Of a stretch of 64,000 bases of DNA, positions 47,378 through 64,000 are shown piece after piece. This stretch comes from Tethya wilhelma (lineage: Eukaryota > Porifera > Demospongiae > Tethyida > Tethyidae): positions 20,513,653-20,577,652 of the forward strand of contig CAXIPT010000002.1 of assembly GCA_964030475.1 (NCBI GenBank). The letters are read 5' to 3'. The position numbers and the translations under genes were made by a program. Position 1 is the first letter of the stretch; the number at the start of each line of letters is the position of its first letter. The notes under the pieces were generated by a model. It had not been told where the DNA came from, searched no databases, and saw nothing but the letters and a program-made list of their open reading frames with translations.

Positions 47378-49482
47378 ACCTCTTATGGTTGTCTCCTCTC
47401 CTCTCTAGCTCAGAGCCCTTCCTTCCTTTGGCCTCTACAATCACACTGAGAAGAAATGGTACGGGAAGAATGAGAAGGTGACCACACCCAATGACCTCAT
47501 TTCATTGGTTGCCCAGGCAACTGGTATCAGGTATGTGCACTAGAGTGGTAATTGTGATGATGTAATAATGACATCACTCTCCACATGCATGCACACATCA
47601 CCTTCATACTTGTTCTAGTGATCTTGTTAAGCTGGCATCATCCTCCACCATACCTGGTAGGTTAGCTCCTGCTGTAGTCATGGCTGCCTCTATCTTTTCC
47701 CTCTCTCTCTCTCTCTCTCCCAGAGGTCCAGGACAGACCTCATTCTGCTCCTGTCCACCCTCTGCTGCAAGAAGACGATCATTTTGGCATCCTTGTTCAC
47801 ACTCTGCCAAAGATAGATGTTCCTGATGATCTGAAACTGACCAGTGATAACATGGAGTCCGTCCTCCGCCACTCCAAGAAGACAGCTGTGGTGTTTTACA
47901 TGAGATGTAAGTGAACACGTAGAGGTTCAATTCTGGTCAGCTAGCAGCTGGTCTGCCTTCTCTCTAGGGGATGTACGCTCCAAGGTCTTCCTCCACCATG
48001 TCATGGCCGCCTGGAACAAACTAGACAGATGTAAGTCGCCAATGCTGTATCATTTCCTGTATATAGTTGACACTAGCAACGACTTGGCTGCACAATGAGC
48101 TACTAATTGTATAGCTGGAAACAGTGATTCCCCTAGAATTAAAACATGAACAGGGTGCTTTATGATATTCATTGAAATTTAATCTAATTAGGCCTTTAAA
48201 CCACGCCCAGTTCTTTGATGTTTTCAATTGTGAGCAGGGTGGCCCCAAAGTTGAGCAGGGTGGGCCACCCTGCTCAATGTATGCTGGGGGAAACACTGGC
48301 TGGAAATATTGACAGTCAAAAAATTAATTTGATGGTTTGTTTCGTAGAACGTAATACAAAATTTTGCTAAATTTCAATTTACACAAGTGCATAGTAAAGA
48401 TGGCCAAAATATTGGCAGACTAACTTTTGATGATTTGGAATTTGACCATCAAAACCGTCAAATTAAAATCCCCATGAATATTCCCAGCTATATGGTATAT
48501 CTATCTGTCTTTGTGTCTCCGTCTCTCCAGCTCTCAATGCCAGCCTTGGCACTGTCAACTGTGAGGATTACACTGATGTCTGCTCACACTATGGGATCAC
48601 CACCTATCCTACGGTTCTCGTCTTCACACCCTCCACTCTTCACACACCTGCACCTCTCATACCATCTCCCTCCGGATCCACACTCACCTCACAACTACTC
48701 CTCCGTGTACTAGGACAAGGAGAGGACCAGGATGACCTGAACACAGATCAGGACAGGCCAAGATTGGTAAGTGTCCTACTACAGTGAAACCTCTGAACAA
48801 AGGACTTATTTAGGGACAATATAAATTCGGTTTGTTTGTCCTTTATAGAGAGGTTGTCCTCTTCAGTCTTGGAGGTTCTGCCTGTATTGCTACAATAGGG
48901 AGTTAGAATTTTGGGAACTAAGAATTGTCCTTTGTTGAGAGGTTTATAGTACAGTGTCCCTATCTCGAAGGGTCCACTATCGGAGGTTCTACTGTATTAT
49001 CCATTTTAGTAGAATTAAAGTTTGTTATTTTCAATCTGCATTCTGGGCTGGTGAACAAGAATATAATTTAATAATATCCATTATAATCCAGTTACCATGG
49101 TTACGTATGCTTCCTCTCCAGATGGAGCTCACCCCTGCCACCCTGCCTGGGGTGATAAGGGGTACCTTGACCACGCCCCTTATTGTCTGGTGTGACAGTC
49201 ATGTGACATCAGATGGTGGTCAGGTGTTCGCTGCTCTATCATTGCAAGAGGAGTACAGCCAGTTGGCATTTGCCTGGATGGACAGGTAGCAGTTATTCAC
49301 TAGCTGAAGAACCTAGCTCTTGACCCCAGCTGGACTCACTGTTGCATCTCCTGCATGCAGTAAATATTTGATATGATTTTGCCATAAAAATTTGAAGTGA
49401 CTGGCAACTGTCCATTTCTCTGTATTGCTGTGTGTATTTTACCAAATAGATCACAGACATCATCTGAACAACCAAGTGTACA

Positions 49483-49516
<34 letters not shown>

Positions 49517-50137
49517 CTAGATATGGGGAGCTATTGAAGAGGGTTACCGGTCGTGATGATGTCATCTTCCCAGCAGTCGTAGCACTCAACCTGGACATGG
49601 TATGTAAGAACAGCTGCTAATTGTATCACCCCCTGCAATAATAGACAGGATTTGCTGTCATTCTCCCCATAGCGTGCGGTTTACCACCTACCAGCTGCCC
49701 ACTCCAGTGACTTCAGTGAGCAGCTGACGACATTCATCAACCAGATCAAAGATGGCTCCGCTCAGCCAACACGTACGTCACTCAAACACCTGTAGGGATC
49801 AATTGATGTTTCTCTTTCCTCCCCCGCTACAGATGAGCTTCCCCCGCGGTCCTGGCTCCCCCTCAAGCCACCCCTCCCATTTCCCTCGGCTAACAGAGAC
49901 ACTCTTGATGAGGGTGGTCAAGACGACCATCAGGATGGCTACCTTGACCATCAGGAGGATGGCTACCTTGACGACAACTTCTTTGAGGATGAGTTCCTCT
50001 TTGATGCCCCGCCCATGGACACACCCCCTCACCCTCCGTCAAATCGAAGACCTGGCAATCCTATTCACCGTCGCCAACGGCAACAGCCTGACAGCCAAGG
50101 ACATGGCAAACCTCCCCACAGTCACAATGAACTCTAG
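43997..50137 (+). CDS. TXNDC16: TXNDC16 (ERp90)-like ER thioredoxin-fold protein
   Basis: Sixteen exons: 43997-44159, 44253-44329, 44476-44630, 45532-45883, 46467-46636, 46737-47041, 47181-47317, 47409-47530, 47619-47656, 47724-47906, 47968-48030, 48531-48766, 49122-49285, 49521-49599, 49673-49772 and 49833-50137. Phases agree throughout and give 882 residues (human TXNDC16 825). A signal peptide (MAVLSVSLFLVLLQSCC) leads several thioredoxin-like stretches, such as KTAVVFYMRW and TVNCEDYTDVCSHYGITTYP. There is no CxxC active site, so it is probably redox-inactive. An acidic repeat (DGYLDHQEDGYLDDN) precedes the C-terminal HNEL, a KDEL-type ER retrieval signal. The family match is by overall architecture and short motifs, and less certain than for the other genes. 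Confidence 0.72.
44729..45003. mobile_element. MITE, TACCGTATAGCCGGAAAT family, right end replaced by (GT)n
   Basis: It begins TACCGTATAGCCGGAAATATTG and shares TTTTTATTTTACGTTCTGCGG and TGTCAAATTTTTTG with 27292-27447, then runs into a (GT)n tract at 45004-45062. It lies in intron 3 of the TXNDC16-like gene. Confidence 0.65.
46417..46460. repeat. N followed by (CA)n in TXNDC16-like intron 4
   Basis: An N at 46420 begins a run of about 19 CA units close upstream of the acceptor at 46466. Another (CA)n lies at 46017-46058. Confidence 0.85.
47318..47376. repeat. (GA)n starting inside a 5' splice site
   Basis: The donor after 47317 reads GTGAGAGAGA and continues as about 28 GA units. The intron is only 91 bp, so the microsatellite makes up most of it. 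Confidence 0.9.
48296..48499. mobile_element. MITE, TACCGTATAGCC family, reverse orientation
   Basis: Read in reverse complement it follows 27292-27447: GGAAATATTGACAGTC, GTAGAACGTAATA, then CCGTCAAATTAAAATCCCCA and a degenerate AGCTATATGGTAT end. It lies in intron 11 of the TXNDC16-like gene. Confidence 0.65.
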
Positions 50138-50157
50138 AATTACACAAATTAATTGTG

Positions 50158-50163
50158 AATAAA
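50158..50163 (+). terminator. Poly(A) signal of the TXNDC16-like gene
   Basis: AATAAA lies 21 bases after the stop codon. It is the only canonical signal near it, giving a very short 3' UTR. Confidence 0.5.
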
Positions 50164-50235
50164 TTTTAAGATGTATGATTTTAATTTTTGATAAAGAAAT
50201 TGTTTTTGCTAACATTAATTTTATGAACTCATTAG

Positions 50236-50790
50236 CTAGCTTGTTCTCTTCATGTGCTTGGGAGCTACCCCTGTAGTTTGAAACTGTCTCTTTTCTTCCA
50301 AATACTCTTTCTTACATTCTTCATAGAACTTTGTGTCTTCGTAACTGATNCAGTACTATTGGTGCTGGAAGCATCTTTCTCTAAGGCTACAGGTACAGAA
50401 AGTTTACCTACACAGGTAGCCATCAGTAAAAGTTTAACCCTCTCACAGACTCTGTTAAACTCAAGGTAGAGTCATGTTTAGTACCATCACAAGCCTAATG
50501 GCCCACTGAATTCAGCTATTAGGGTTAGAGAGGCCGGGGATAAAATGTAAGGAAGATAGAGGTACAGAAAGCTACTCTTAAACGGTAATATACTTTTGTT
50601 CTACAAATATTTTGTCCAAACAACAGATGATTTCACAATTTTTCCAATTAATACACACTCATATGACAAGGGCAACTACTAAACAGAACGACGACTACTA
50701 TTTTGCCCTGTAAATGCAACTTACTTGGCACAATTTGTCCACTTCTTCAGTCTTGAGCTGGCTTGGGGTAAATTTTTTCTTGCGCTTTCA
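50236..50790 (-). CDS. Small unidentified gene, frame interrupted at an N
   Basis: Three minus-strand blocks look coding: 50725-about 50790 (KKFTPSQLKTEEVDKLCQ then a GTAAGT donor), 50408-50459 (FNRVCERVKLLLMATCV) and 50236-50386. In the last block ALEKDASSTNST runs into an N at 50350. After it the most protein-like frame (YEDTKFYEECKKEYLEEKRQ...MKRTS, stop) is shifted relative to the first part. Start codon and upstream exons were not found. I do not recognise the family. The spacing of Cys residues and charged helices is only suggestive of a small helical protein. It would be head-to-head with NDUFV1 and tail-to-tail with the TXNDC16-like gene. Confidence 0.4.
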
Positions 50791-50988
50791 TGGCAGCTGC
50801 TACTATCAGATCTCAAATCTACAACTCGGAGTGCCCGCCCACTTTGTATTGAATGATACTGAATTTCGCGTAGCGTTTCCAATCCCGGTCACGTAGTCTA
50901 TAATATCTATGGTTTGGGTAATGATCGTCGACAAATTATGCATAAATGTAAGAGGTCAAAGTTCGTGTAGGATTCCAAGTCTCGACAA

Positions 50989-57949
<6,961 letters not shown>

Positions 57950-59172
57950 CATCTTGAAAACCCAACACACAATAAAATACCTAAAGTTTGTTTCACAGTA
58001 ATATATATTTATACACCTATTGTGTACACATAATGATGTAGTGTTGTTGACACTGTACGCATTGTCACTTGTGATGGGCCACATACATGGTACATTCCAG
58101 TGTGGGTGTTTGGGTGGCCATTGTGCTATTGTTTGCACAGAGGGATTCCTGCCATAGTGAGCCTCACAAAGTGCATGGTTCAAATATTTCAAGGTGTCTT
58201 AATAAGCCAGGTGACATCAACAAAAGATTTCCACAAGATATTTCATATCGGATAAGTGTTAATTCTCACCAAGTGTGTTCATCTAAGGCCTTCACTTGGC
58301 TCCTAACTCAGTTACGGGTCTTTTCAATCTCTTCCTTACTCTCCACAGAGGCCTTAGAGATCGGTGTTTGTGTCTTGAGTGTGACTTCTCATGGTATGCA
58401 GTGAAGAGAGTTGATGTCATTTCAGTTGCCACTAGGAAAGCCAAAACATGTTGGCACTAGCTCACCATACTTGGCCTGAGAGAGAGGGCTTTATTCCAGC
58501 TCTGTTTCTAGCTGCTCAGTGGTTTCATGATGTCATGCACACACACAGGAGATGATCTGACATAATGTAACTCTCTTTTAAAAGTGATATTTCTCTCTCA
58601 TTTTAGTGCAGTTGCATCCATAGATAAGTTGCTCCATTGACGCTCTTTAGTGTGTTGTATGGTTAGTCTCATTAATTTGAATTTCTAGACATGCAGTCTA
58701 GCTAATTGCCAGGCAGTTTGTTTACCAGACACAGCGATTAATTGCTTGTAGGCTATTTCTGTAGCACTCCGCTCCACCTAGCTGTTTTGTCTCAGGACTA
58801 CACAACACAGCTAGCTAGAGCTGGACCAGCCTACACACAGCAGGCAGGCAGGGGCACCATTCAATAGCAGTTATGTCATGGTGAGCTTTGTGGTATACAA
58901 TACGTTATAATAGGCGGATTGATCAGTGTATACAAAACAGTTCTGCTTGAGTTTTGACTTTGTAAAATGAGAATACAATAATAGAAAATGATATTGATAA
59001 ACCAATATACAAACAAAACACTATCAAATGTACATTCATACAAACATGCAACTGCAGACACACACACAGTGAAGAACATAATGGTATAACTTGAATAATG
59101 TCATTTTTGTTGGAGATTGAAATAATTATAGAAATAATTTGCATATTAAAATTAAGATGGAGGTGTCAAAGG
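57950..59172. other. Convergent 3' flanks, no gene seen
   Basis: This is the space between the NDUFV1 stop (plus) and the SPRY-gene stop (minus). AATAAA at 57971-57976 is the likely NDUFV1 poly(A) signal. No other gene recognised. Confidence 0.5.
57971..57976 (+). terminator. Poly(A) signal of NDUFV1
   Basis: AATAAA lies 22 bases after the TAG stop. Confidence 0.55.
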
Positions 59173-60102
59173 TCATAGTATATACGAGGGGCCGGTGTAG
59201 TATGCCAATGTGACCCCCTCCCCTGGTGAGTCAAGACTCACACTCGGGAAGAAGGGCCCTGACTCAAATGGCACCTTACCGCCATAGTCCTCTCCATTCT
59301 TGAGCCATTGTAAGTGTCTTGTGTCGAAATCGAGCTTGACTGCGATGGTGTCCCCTACTCCATAGCCACCGAGGAAGATGGTCTCCTGGACCATGGTGGC
59401 CTCCAGCTGAGACTTCCCTGAATGAAAGTTACCGTTGTTTCTTCTTGCTAGTTCTCCGTGTCTGTACGGATGAGGGTTGCCGTCCCATTTTGTTACACAG
59501 TTCTCCTTCATTCTCTCTTCGTCAACCACTCCTATCTGAATCCACCCTTGCACTCTCGACGTGTCTATGTGAATGATCCAGGCATGTCTGCCATGTTGCA
59601 GTCCCTGATCAAATGGTGTCTTCATGGCAGTTGTACTGTAACCCTTACCAAGATATTGTATACTGCGACCACCATTGCGACAGACAACCTTGGAATCAGC
59701 TATCTCTTGGTTGAATGTAGGACTCAGTCTAAATTCAATAGCATCTTTGAGCTGACGACTTACAGGCAGTCCTTCCACGTCTAAAGGACTTACTAGTGTC
59801 TTTGCCACTGCAACAGCTGACAGATCTCTCAAACTAGGCACCAAATGTTCTCTTTGTTTCTTGGGTCTTTCACTCACCCACTTGTCGAGTGCTTTGGCCT
59901 CGGCTTCAATCTTTTCCCTCAACTGTCTCTCCTGAGCCTCTTTGTTCTCTTTAAACGATCTTGAACGCTTCAACGTGCTGCCAGAGCCTTTGCGTCCCAT
60001 CTTGCCCAGCGTGAGGCTTGTTAGGCTTCCAGTCTTTCTGATTGGTTGAGGATTTGATTCCGGCGATACATAGATAGTCTCTCTGCTTCTACCTTGTCCC
60101 AT
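59173..60102 (-). CDS. SPRY/B30.2-domain protein, single exon
   Basis: An intronless 309-codon frame, unlike the exon-rich neighbours. The N-terminus MGQGRSRE fits the MG-x-x-x-S myristoylation pattern. A basic Ser-rich segment (LKRSRSFKENKEAQ) and a short helical stretch (residues about 50-85) follow. From about residue 115 to the end is a SPRY fold: GRHAWIIHIDTSRVQGWIQIGV, then WDGNPHPYRHGE, GDTIAVKLDFDTRHLQWLKNGED and FFPSVSLDSPGEGVTLAY. SPRY domains are protein-interaction modules. The partner here is unknown, and I see no RING, B-box or SOCS box. Lack of introns with an intact frame could mean an old retrocopy or simply an intronless gene. Confidence 0.8.
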   Translation of the reverse strand: MGQGRSRETIYVSPESNPQPIRKTGSLTSLTLGKMGRKGSGSTLKRSRSFKENKEAQERQLREKIEAEAKALDKWVSERPKKQREHLVPSLRDLSAVAVAKTLVSPLDVEGLPVSRQLKDAIEFRLSPTFNQEIADSKVVCRNGGRSIQYLGKGYSTTAMKTPFDQGLQHGRHAWIIHIDTSRVQGWIQIGVVDEERMKENCVTKWDGNPHPYRHGELARRNNGNFHSGKSQLEATMVQETIFLGGYGVGDTIAVKLDFDTRHLQWLKNGEDYGGKVPFESGPFFPSVSLDSPGEGVTLAYYTGPSYIL

Positions 60103-60542
60103 GCTATAACTTATGATTGGCGTTTGTTACTTGTATAGCTAATTGCAAAATAACAAGGCTTCTGATGTTGAATTGTATTACAGCTTACGTACTTCTCTGC
60201 AGGTTTGTGATTCCTCGGTGATTTATTGACACTGCTGTAACGATCGCGCTTGGCTGCGGCCCAAATTGCTGACAGCTGGCGATTTATAAATACCAGTATT
60301 GCTAGAACTTGTATGCTTAATTCTCTTGAAACTTGTGTATTACTTTTCAGTTAAAAACTTGATTGTTATATCCACACGATAAATGCTGCAATGCAGAAAT
60401 CCGGGGGACATTCTTTTGCGCTCCTAATAATTATTTTACTATCGTTAGTAAAACGGTAAGGGTCGAAATTTTGACATACAACTAATTACAAAAATCTATA
60501 GCACACACACAAAAAAAGTCAGTCAATATCTCAGTAGTTGCA
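60103..60542. other. Intergenic, no gene seen
   Basis: Between the SPRY-gene start and the ADI1 stop, both on the minus strand. It presumably holds the SPRY-gene promoter and the ADI1 3' UTR. Confidence 0.5.
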
Positions 60543-60924
60543 TTAAGCTGAAGCAGTAGGGAATTCGGTGAGGTACTGGACTCTTGCCTGGTGTTCATCT
60601 GCTGGTCTATTGATAGGAGTCCAGACTGGCTCCCCTTTGAACAACCTCATTGCCTTGATATAGTTCTACAGATCGATACACACAAATAAACAGTGTACAT
60701 TACAAACAGTGTTACATTGCAGGGTCCATTGCATGGTGGCTTACCTTAGAATCAAGGGTGAAGCGATGGTAGATGCCTGCAGGCAGCACAAGCAAGTCTC
60801 CCTTGACCACTTCAATTCTTATCCACTGGTCGTTAGTGTCTCGCACGTCAAAATATCCACTTCCATCCAAAATAAAGCGTATCTCCTCATCAGCATGAAG
60901 GTGCTCCTCAAAGAACATCTTGAT
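60543..60924 (-). CDS. ADI1: Acireductone dioxygenase, 3' exons only (truncated at an N)
   Basis: The last two exons are 60745-60924 and 60543-60665. They read ...[49 protein letters not shown], then [18 protein letters not shown] and a stop. These match the cupin metal-binding half of ARD: HLHxDEEIR carries two His and one Glu ligand, and AGIYHRF the last His. The enzyme acts in the methionine salvage pathway on the acireductone intermediate. The N-terminal exons are missing: the exon reaches the N at 60925, immediately followed by an inverted piece of NDUFV1. The truncation therefore coincides with a doubtful assembly join and need not be biological. Confidence 0.85.
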
Positions 60925-60925
60925 N

Positions 60926-62137
60926 CGTATAAAGGTGGCATTCAATAAGAAAGGTATTGAAACGTGACCACAATAATATCTCAGGTTACATTTAAATAAA
61001 ATAGCTGACCACAGCAAATTAGTCTGATAGCAGGTAAAGGTCACCATGAGAAAATACTACAATTGTACATGTCCTCACCAGCTCTTGCATTCATGGACCT
61101 CCCTGCAACGAGACAGCCCTCCACCAGCTTGTGAGGGTCATGCCTCATGATCTCCCTGTCCTTGCAAGTGCCAGGCTCACCCTCGTCAGCATTCACAACA
61201 AGATACTTGGGCCTGGTGTAACACGGTGTAACATGGTGTAACAATCATGACATAACACAGTGTAACCATCATGACATAGCATATGGTGTAACACTAGCCT
61301 AGTTCCCAGGTTAGTGTAACACTCATGCTGTTATGCCAAAAATGTTACACTGTGTTATGCCACAGTGCAACAATCATGACACAATACAATGTAACACAGT
61401 GCAATATAACTCCAAGCATCATACAACAGTGTCCCCCCACTCACCGTCCATCAGAGGGTTTGTTCATGAACCCCCACTTCATCCCAGAGGGGAACCCAGC
61501 ACCACCGCGACCCCTCAAACCAGACTTCTTCACTTCTTCCAAAATCCACTCGTGACCTTTCAAAATAATCTCCTTTGTTTTGTACCAGTCACCCTGAGCC
61601 ACAAAACAATACTTTCATACTATCTCTCTCTTCCAACACACACACACACACACACACGTGTGCATGCACACACACGCACGCATACACACACACACACACA
61701 CTCACTCTGCTCATAGCTCCCTTGAGCTTCCAGTCATGGCGGCCATAGAGGTTAGTGAAAATCCTGTCTTCATCCTTCAAACCTCCATAGGAGCGCTGTA
61801 TAGATACACACAAGATGAAGGACGGTAAATACACACACTTTGGACATAACTACACGGCTAACCTGTTCACTGCACCGAGGTGAGGCGGTAGAGAGGGCCC
61901 TAGTACCAGCTGCCACTAGAGGAAAGCCTGGGGAGAAACAGAGCACAAAATAGAGACGAAGCATCATTTGGAAGGGGAATTAAGGAATTACAGTATCTTA
62001 GTAGAAAGCTAAAATGAACCCACCGTCTCTTCTCGCCAGTCTCTGAAGCCAGGTAGCCATTTGTCGAGACTTGGAATCCTACACGAACTTTGACCTCTTA
62101 CATTTATGCATAATTTGTCGACGATCATTACCCAAAC
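60926..62137 (-). pseudogene. NDUFV1: Inverted partial duplicate of NDUFV1 (exons 1-5)
   Basis: On the minus strand this segment repeats 50910-52223, from the promoter-side motif GGTTTGGGTAATGATCGTCG through exon 5 and into intron 5 (TGAATGCCACCTTTATA). Exon copies lie at about 62024-62060, 61863-61927, 61706-61795, 61449-61597 and 61073-61206. Exon sequence appears unchanged at the protein level, but intron 4 is shorter and the CA/GT tracts differ. There are no exons 6-13, so a full product cannot be made. It stops exactly at the N beside truncated ADI1. Either a true inverted duplication or an alternative haplotype placed here by assembly. Confidence 0.85.
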
Positions 62138-62371
62138 CGACCGTATATATATACGCCCACTTTTAACTTGCACATGCAGGATTGGCCTGGATTGCACACA
62201 GAAACTTGTTTTTTTCTTTTCAAATCTGAACACAAGTGATGATTGGCACTATGTTATGAAAAATGTTTCAAACAATTATCGTCCACTTCTTTCTGCATGA
62301 AGACTGAAGATAAAAACAGCAAAATTAATCATTAAAATTTTATCCAAGTCCAATGTATTTTAACCATACCA

Positions 62372-63541
62372 TTAAGATGACTTCAAATAAATTGATCCAA
62401 CCCACACAGCCATGAGAGCTACAATAGCCAATGGAAGCAATCCTTGGCTAGGGATGGTTGGCGTGACTTGATGTTCTAGTCGACCTAAAATAATACAAAT
62501 AGATGTATCAGTGTAATAAGTGCTGTTGTTACAATGCATAATGATATTGCCCCCCTCCCCTCCAATGTGCCATCAGTCTTAACAACATATGATGCTGACT
62601 TCAGTTTCAGTTTTAATTATTAAATTGGTCCCAGCTAAACATTGATCACTGGATCGCTTGTCTGAGAGATTTCTGTGCCGTGTTCTTGGATTTTTAGCAG
62701 TTTCTAACCGTGAAGGGTCGATGTTTAGTAAACTGATCAAAAATTAGTTTTGAGATATTTGACACCCCATAGTCATGGCTGGAATCACACATACAGGGAG
62801 GGGGGATACCACACACTCGAACACTGTCACGAAGCGCTTAACTTACGTTTGAGTTTTTCAGCAGTAGCACTCAGCTCAAGAAGTTCAAGAACATGTACTA
62901 ACTCGCTCAACGTAGCTCCCCCTTCTCTCTCAGTGAGGTACTTCTCCAGCATGGCATTCATCCAGCTCACTGGAGCTGTTGAATAGAGAGATGGTGCTGC
63001 TTGAATATTGTGAAGGTGGCCATGCTTTACACCCAAGTACAGGCCTATCTCGTGCCAATTTACAGCATCAGTTTCAAGAACATCACACAACACAGCATGG
63101 TGCTCTGTTACTGTTAGAAGGTCTTCAGGAGATGCCACACACCATCTCACATGTGGCTTAGGAGCATCTTGTAGCTTATCTGCATGAATAGAATATATAA
63201 TAAGCAAACATCATTTACACGAATTTTGTGCCTTTGAGTTCACCTTTGAGTCTATGAGCAAGAGCGATTAATTGAGCACCTTTAAGAGCCTTCTCTATCT
63301 CACTCAGACTGGCTTTTCCTCCCTTCCTTGTAAGGTACATCTCTAGCATGGCGTTCATACAGCTCACTGGAGCTGTGGTAAGATGTGATGGAGCTGCTCG
63401 AATGTTTTGGATGTGACCATGTTCCAAGCCCAAGTAGCAGCCAATATTTTCCCATTCTTTTGCTCCAGATTTCAAAATATGACACAAAGGAACATGGTGC
63501 TCTTCTAATGTAAGAATGGTGTCTTCAGAAGATAATGCCAT
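62372..63541 (-). CDS. Tail-anchored protein with two death domains
   Basis: Three exons, 63244-63541, 62847-63179 and 62372-62484, give 247 residues in phase. Residues about 10-95 and 115-205 are two similar six-helix death-fold repeats. Shared marks are EEHH/TEHH, W(E/H)(N/E)IG-YLG(L/V)-HGH, APVS-MNAMLE-YL and a Leu-rich last helix. The pattern W-x-x-(I/L)-(G/A)-x-x-LG followed by a mid-domain M/L-rich helix is typical of death domains. Exon 3 encodes a hydrophobic stretch (LLPLAIVALMAVWVGSIYL) ending three residues before the stop, so the protein is probably tail-anchored. Death domains assemble apoptotic or innate-immune complexes. The fold call is by pattern only, and no exact orthologue is recognised. 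Confidence 0.7.
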
Positions 63542-63593
63542 AATTTACTCTTGTTTACACTGAGCTGTGCTAGCTGAGCAAAGGTAGTTAGTT

Positions 63594-63808
63594 AGGGACC
63601 CCGAGTTAGTAAGGGGACCCCTAGTTAGTTAGGGACCCCTAGTTAGTAAGGGGAGCCCTAGTTAAAAAGGGACCCCTAGTTAGTAAGGGGAGCCCTAGTT
63701 AGTTAGGGACCCCTAGTTAGTAAGGGGAGCCCTAGTTAAAAAGGGACCCCTAGTTATAGTAAGGGGAGCCCTAGTTAGTTAGGGACCCCTAGTTAGTAAG
63801 GGGCCCTC
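63594..63808. repeat. Minisatellite of TTAGGGACCCCTAGTTAG units
   Basis: About six alternating units of AGGGACCCCTAGTTAGTAAG and GGGAGCCCTAGTTA, each pair roughly 37 bp. They lie just upstream of the death-domain gene start. A rest resembling other dispersed ends (CCATATATCCAGAAATGTTTC) follows near 63932. Confidence 0.85.
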
Positions 63809-64000
63809 CAAATTTTATTATGTCTACTCCTACATAATATTATTAGGAAAGATGAACAAGGCAAGAGAATCTTGAAGTCCAGCTTCTCTCCAGTGGTGCC
63901 TTCATCAGACTGGGGATGGACAAATAGACAACCATATATCCAGAAATGTTTCGTGGTTCGAGTTTACCACAAAAAATTACTACGTGAAAGTAAAGTATGT

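Overview
This window is nuclear DNA from an animal. The genes have many short exons with GT-AG introns, and they encode metazoan proteins: Scribble, FIP200/RB1CC1, NUF2, PAQR4, cathepsin L and a death-domain protein. Compact introns full of dinucleotide microsatellites, a double death-domain protein and TspO-like tandem paralogues fit an early-branching invertebrate. A sponge is my best guess, but that is inference and not shown by the sequence. Single N characters at 5667, 37479, 46420, 50350, 55396 and 60925, and NNN at 53498-53500, mark doubtful assembly joins, mostly inside microsatellites.

Layout. 1-2071: minus-strand 5' end of an unidentified gene. 2.4-4.7 kb: two tandem plus-strand TspO-like membrane proteins. 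5.07-11.04 kb (minus): complete RB1CC1/FIP200 autophagy scaffold. 11.04-16.4 kb: a gene-free repeat island with two minisatellites, a 1.07-kb terminal-inverted-repeat element and a divergent repeat pair. 16.4-19.3 kb (minus): NUF2 kinetochore protein. 19.7-40.6 kb (minus): a 37-exon SCRIB gene with LRRs and three PDZ domains, a possible lipidated short isoform, and a 2.14-kb near-perfect tandem duplication. 40.8-42.0 kb (plus): PAQR4, head-to-head with SCRIB. 42.3-43.9 kb (minus): cathepsin L. 44.0-50.1 kb (plus): TXNDC16-like ER protein ending in HNEL. 50.2-50.8 kb (minus): a small unidentified gene broken by an N. 51.0-57.9 kb (plus): NDUFV1. 59.2-60.1 kb (minus): an intronless SPRY protein. 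60.5-60.9 kb (minus): 3' exons of ADI1, cut off at an N. 60.9-62.1 kb: an inverted partial copy of NDUFV1. 62.4-63.5 kb (minus): a tail-anchored protein with two death domains.

The genes are not an operon or pathway cluster. They are housekeeping genes (complex I, kinetochore, ER, autophagy, methionine salvage) beside polarity and signalling genes, several of them in close head-to-head pairs. All exon models were derived by hand from splice signals and phase. For RB1CC1, NUF2, SCRIB, PAQR4, cathepsin L, TXNDC16-like, NDUFV1 and the death-domain gene, phases agree across every junction, apart from the RB1CC1 anomaly near 8470 and an ambiguous RB1CC1 donor in a GT repeat.
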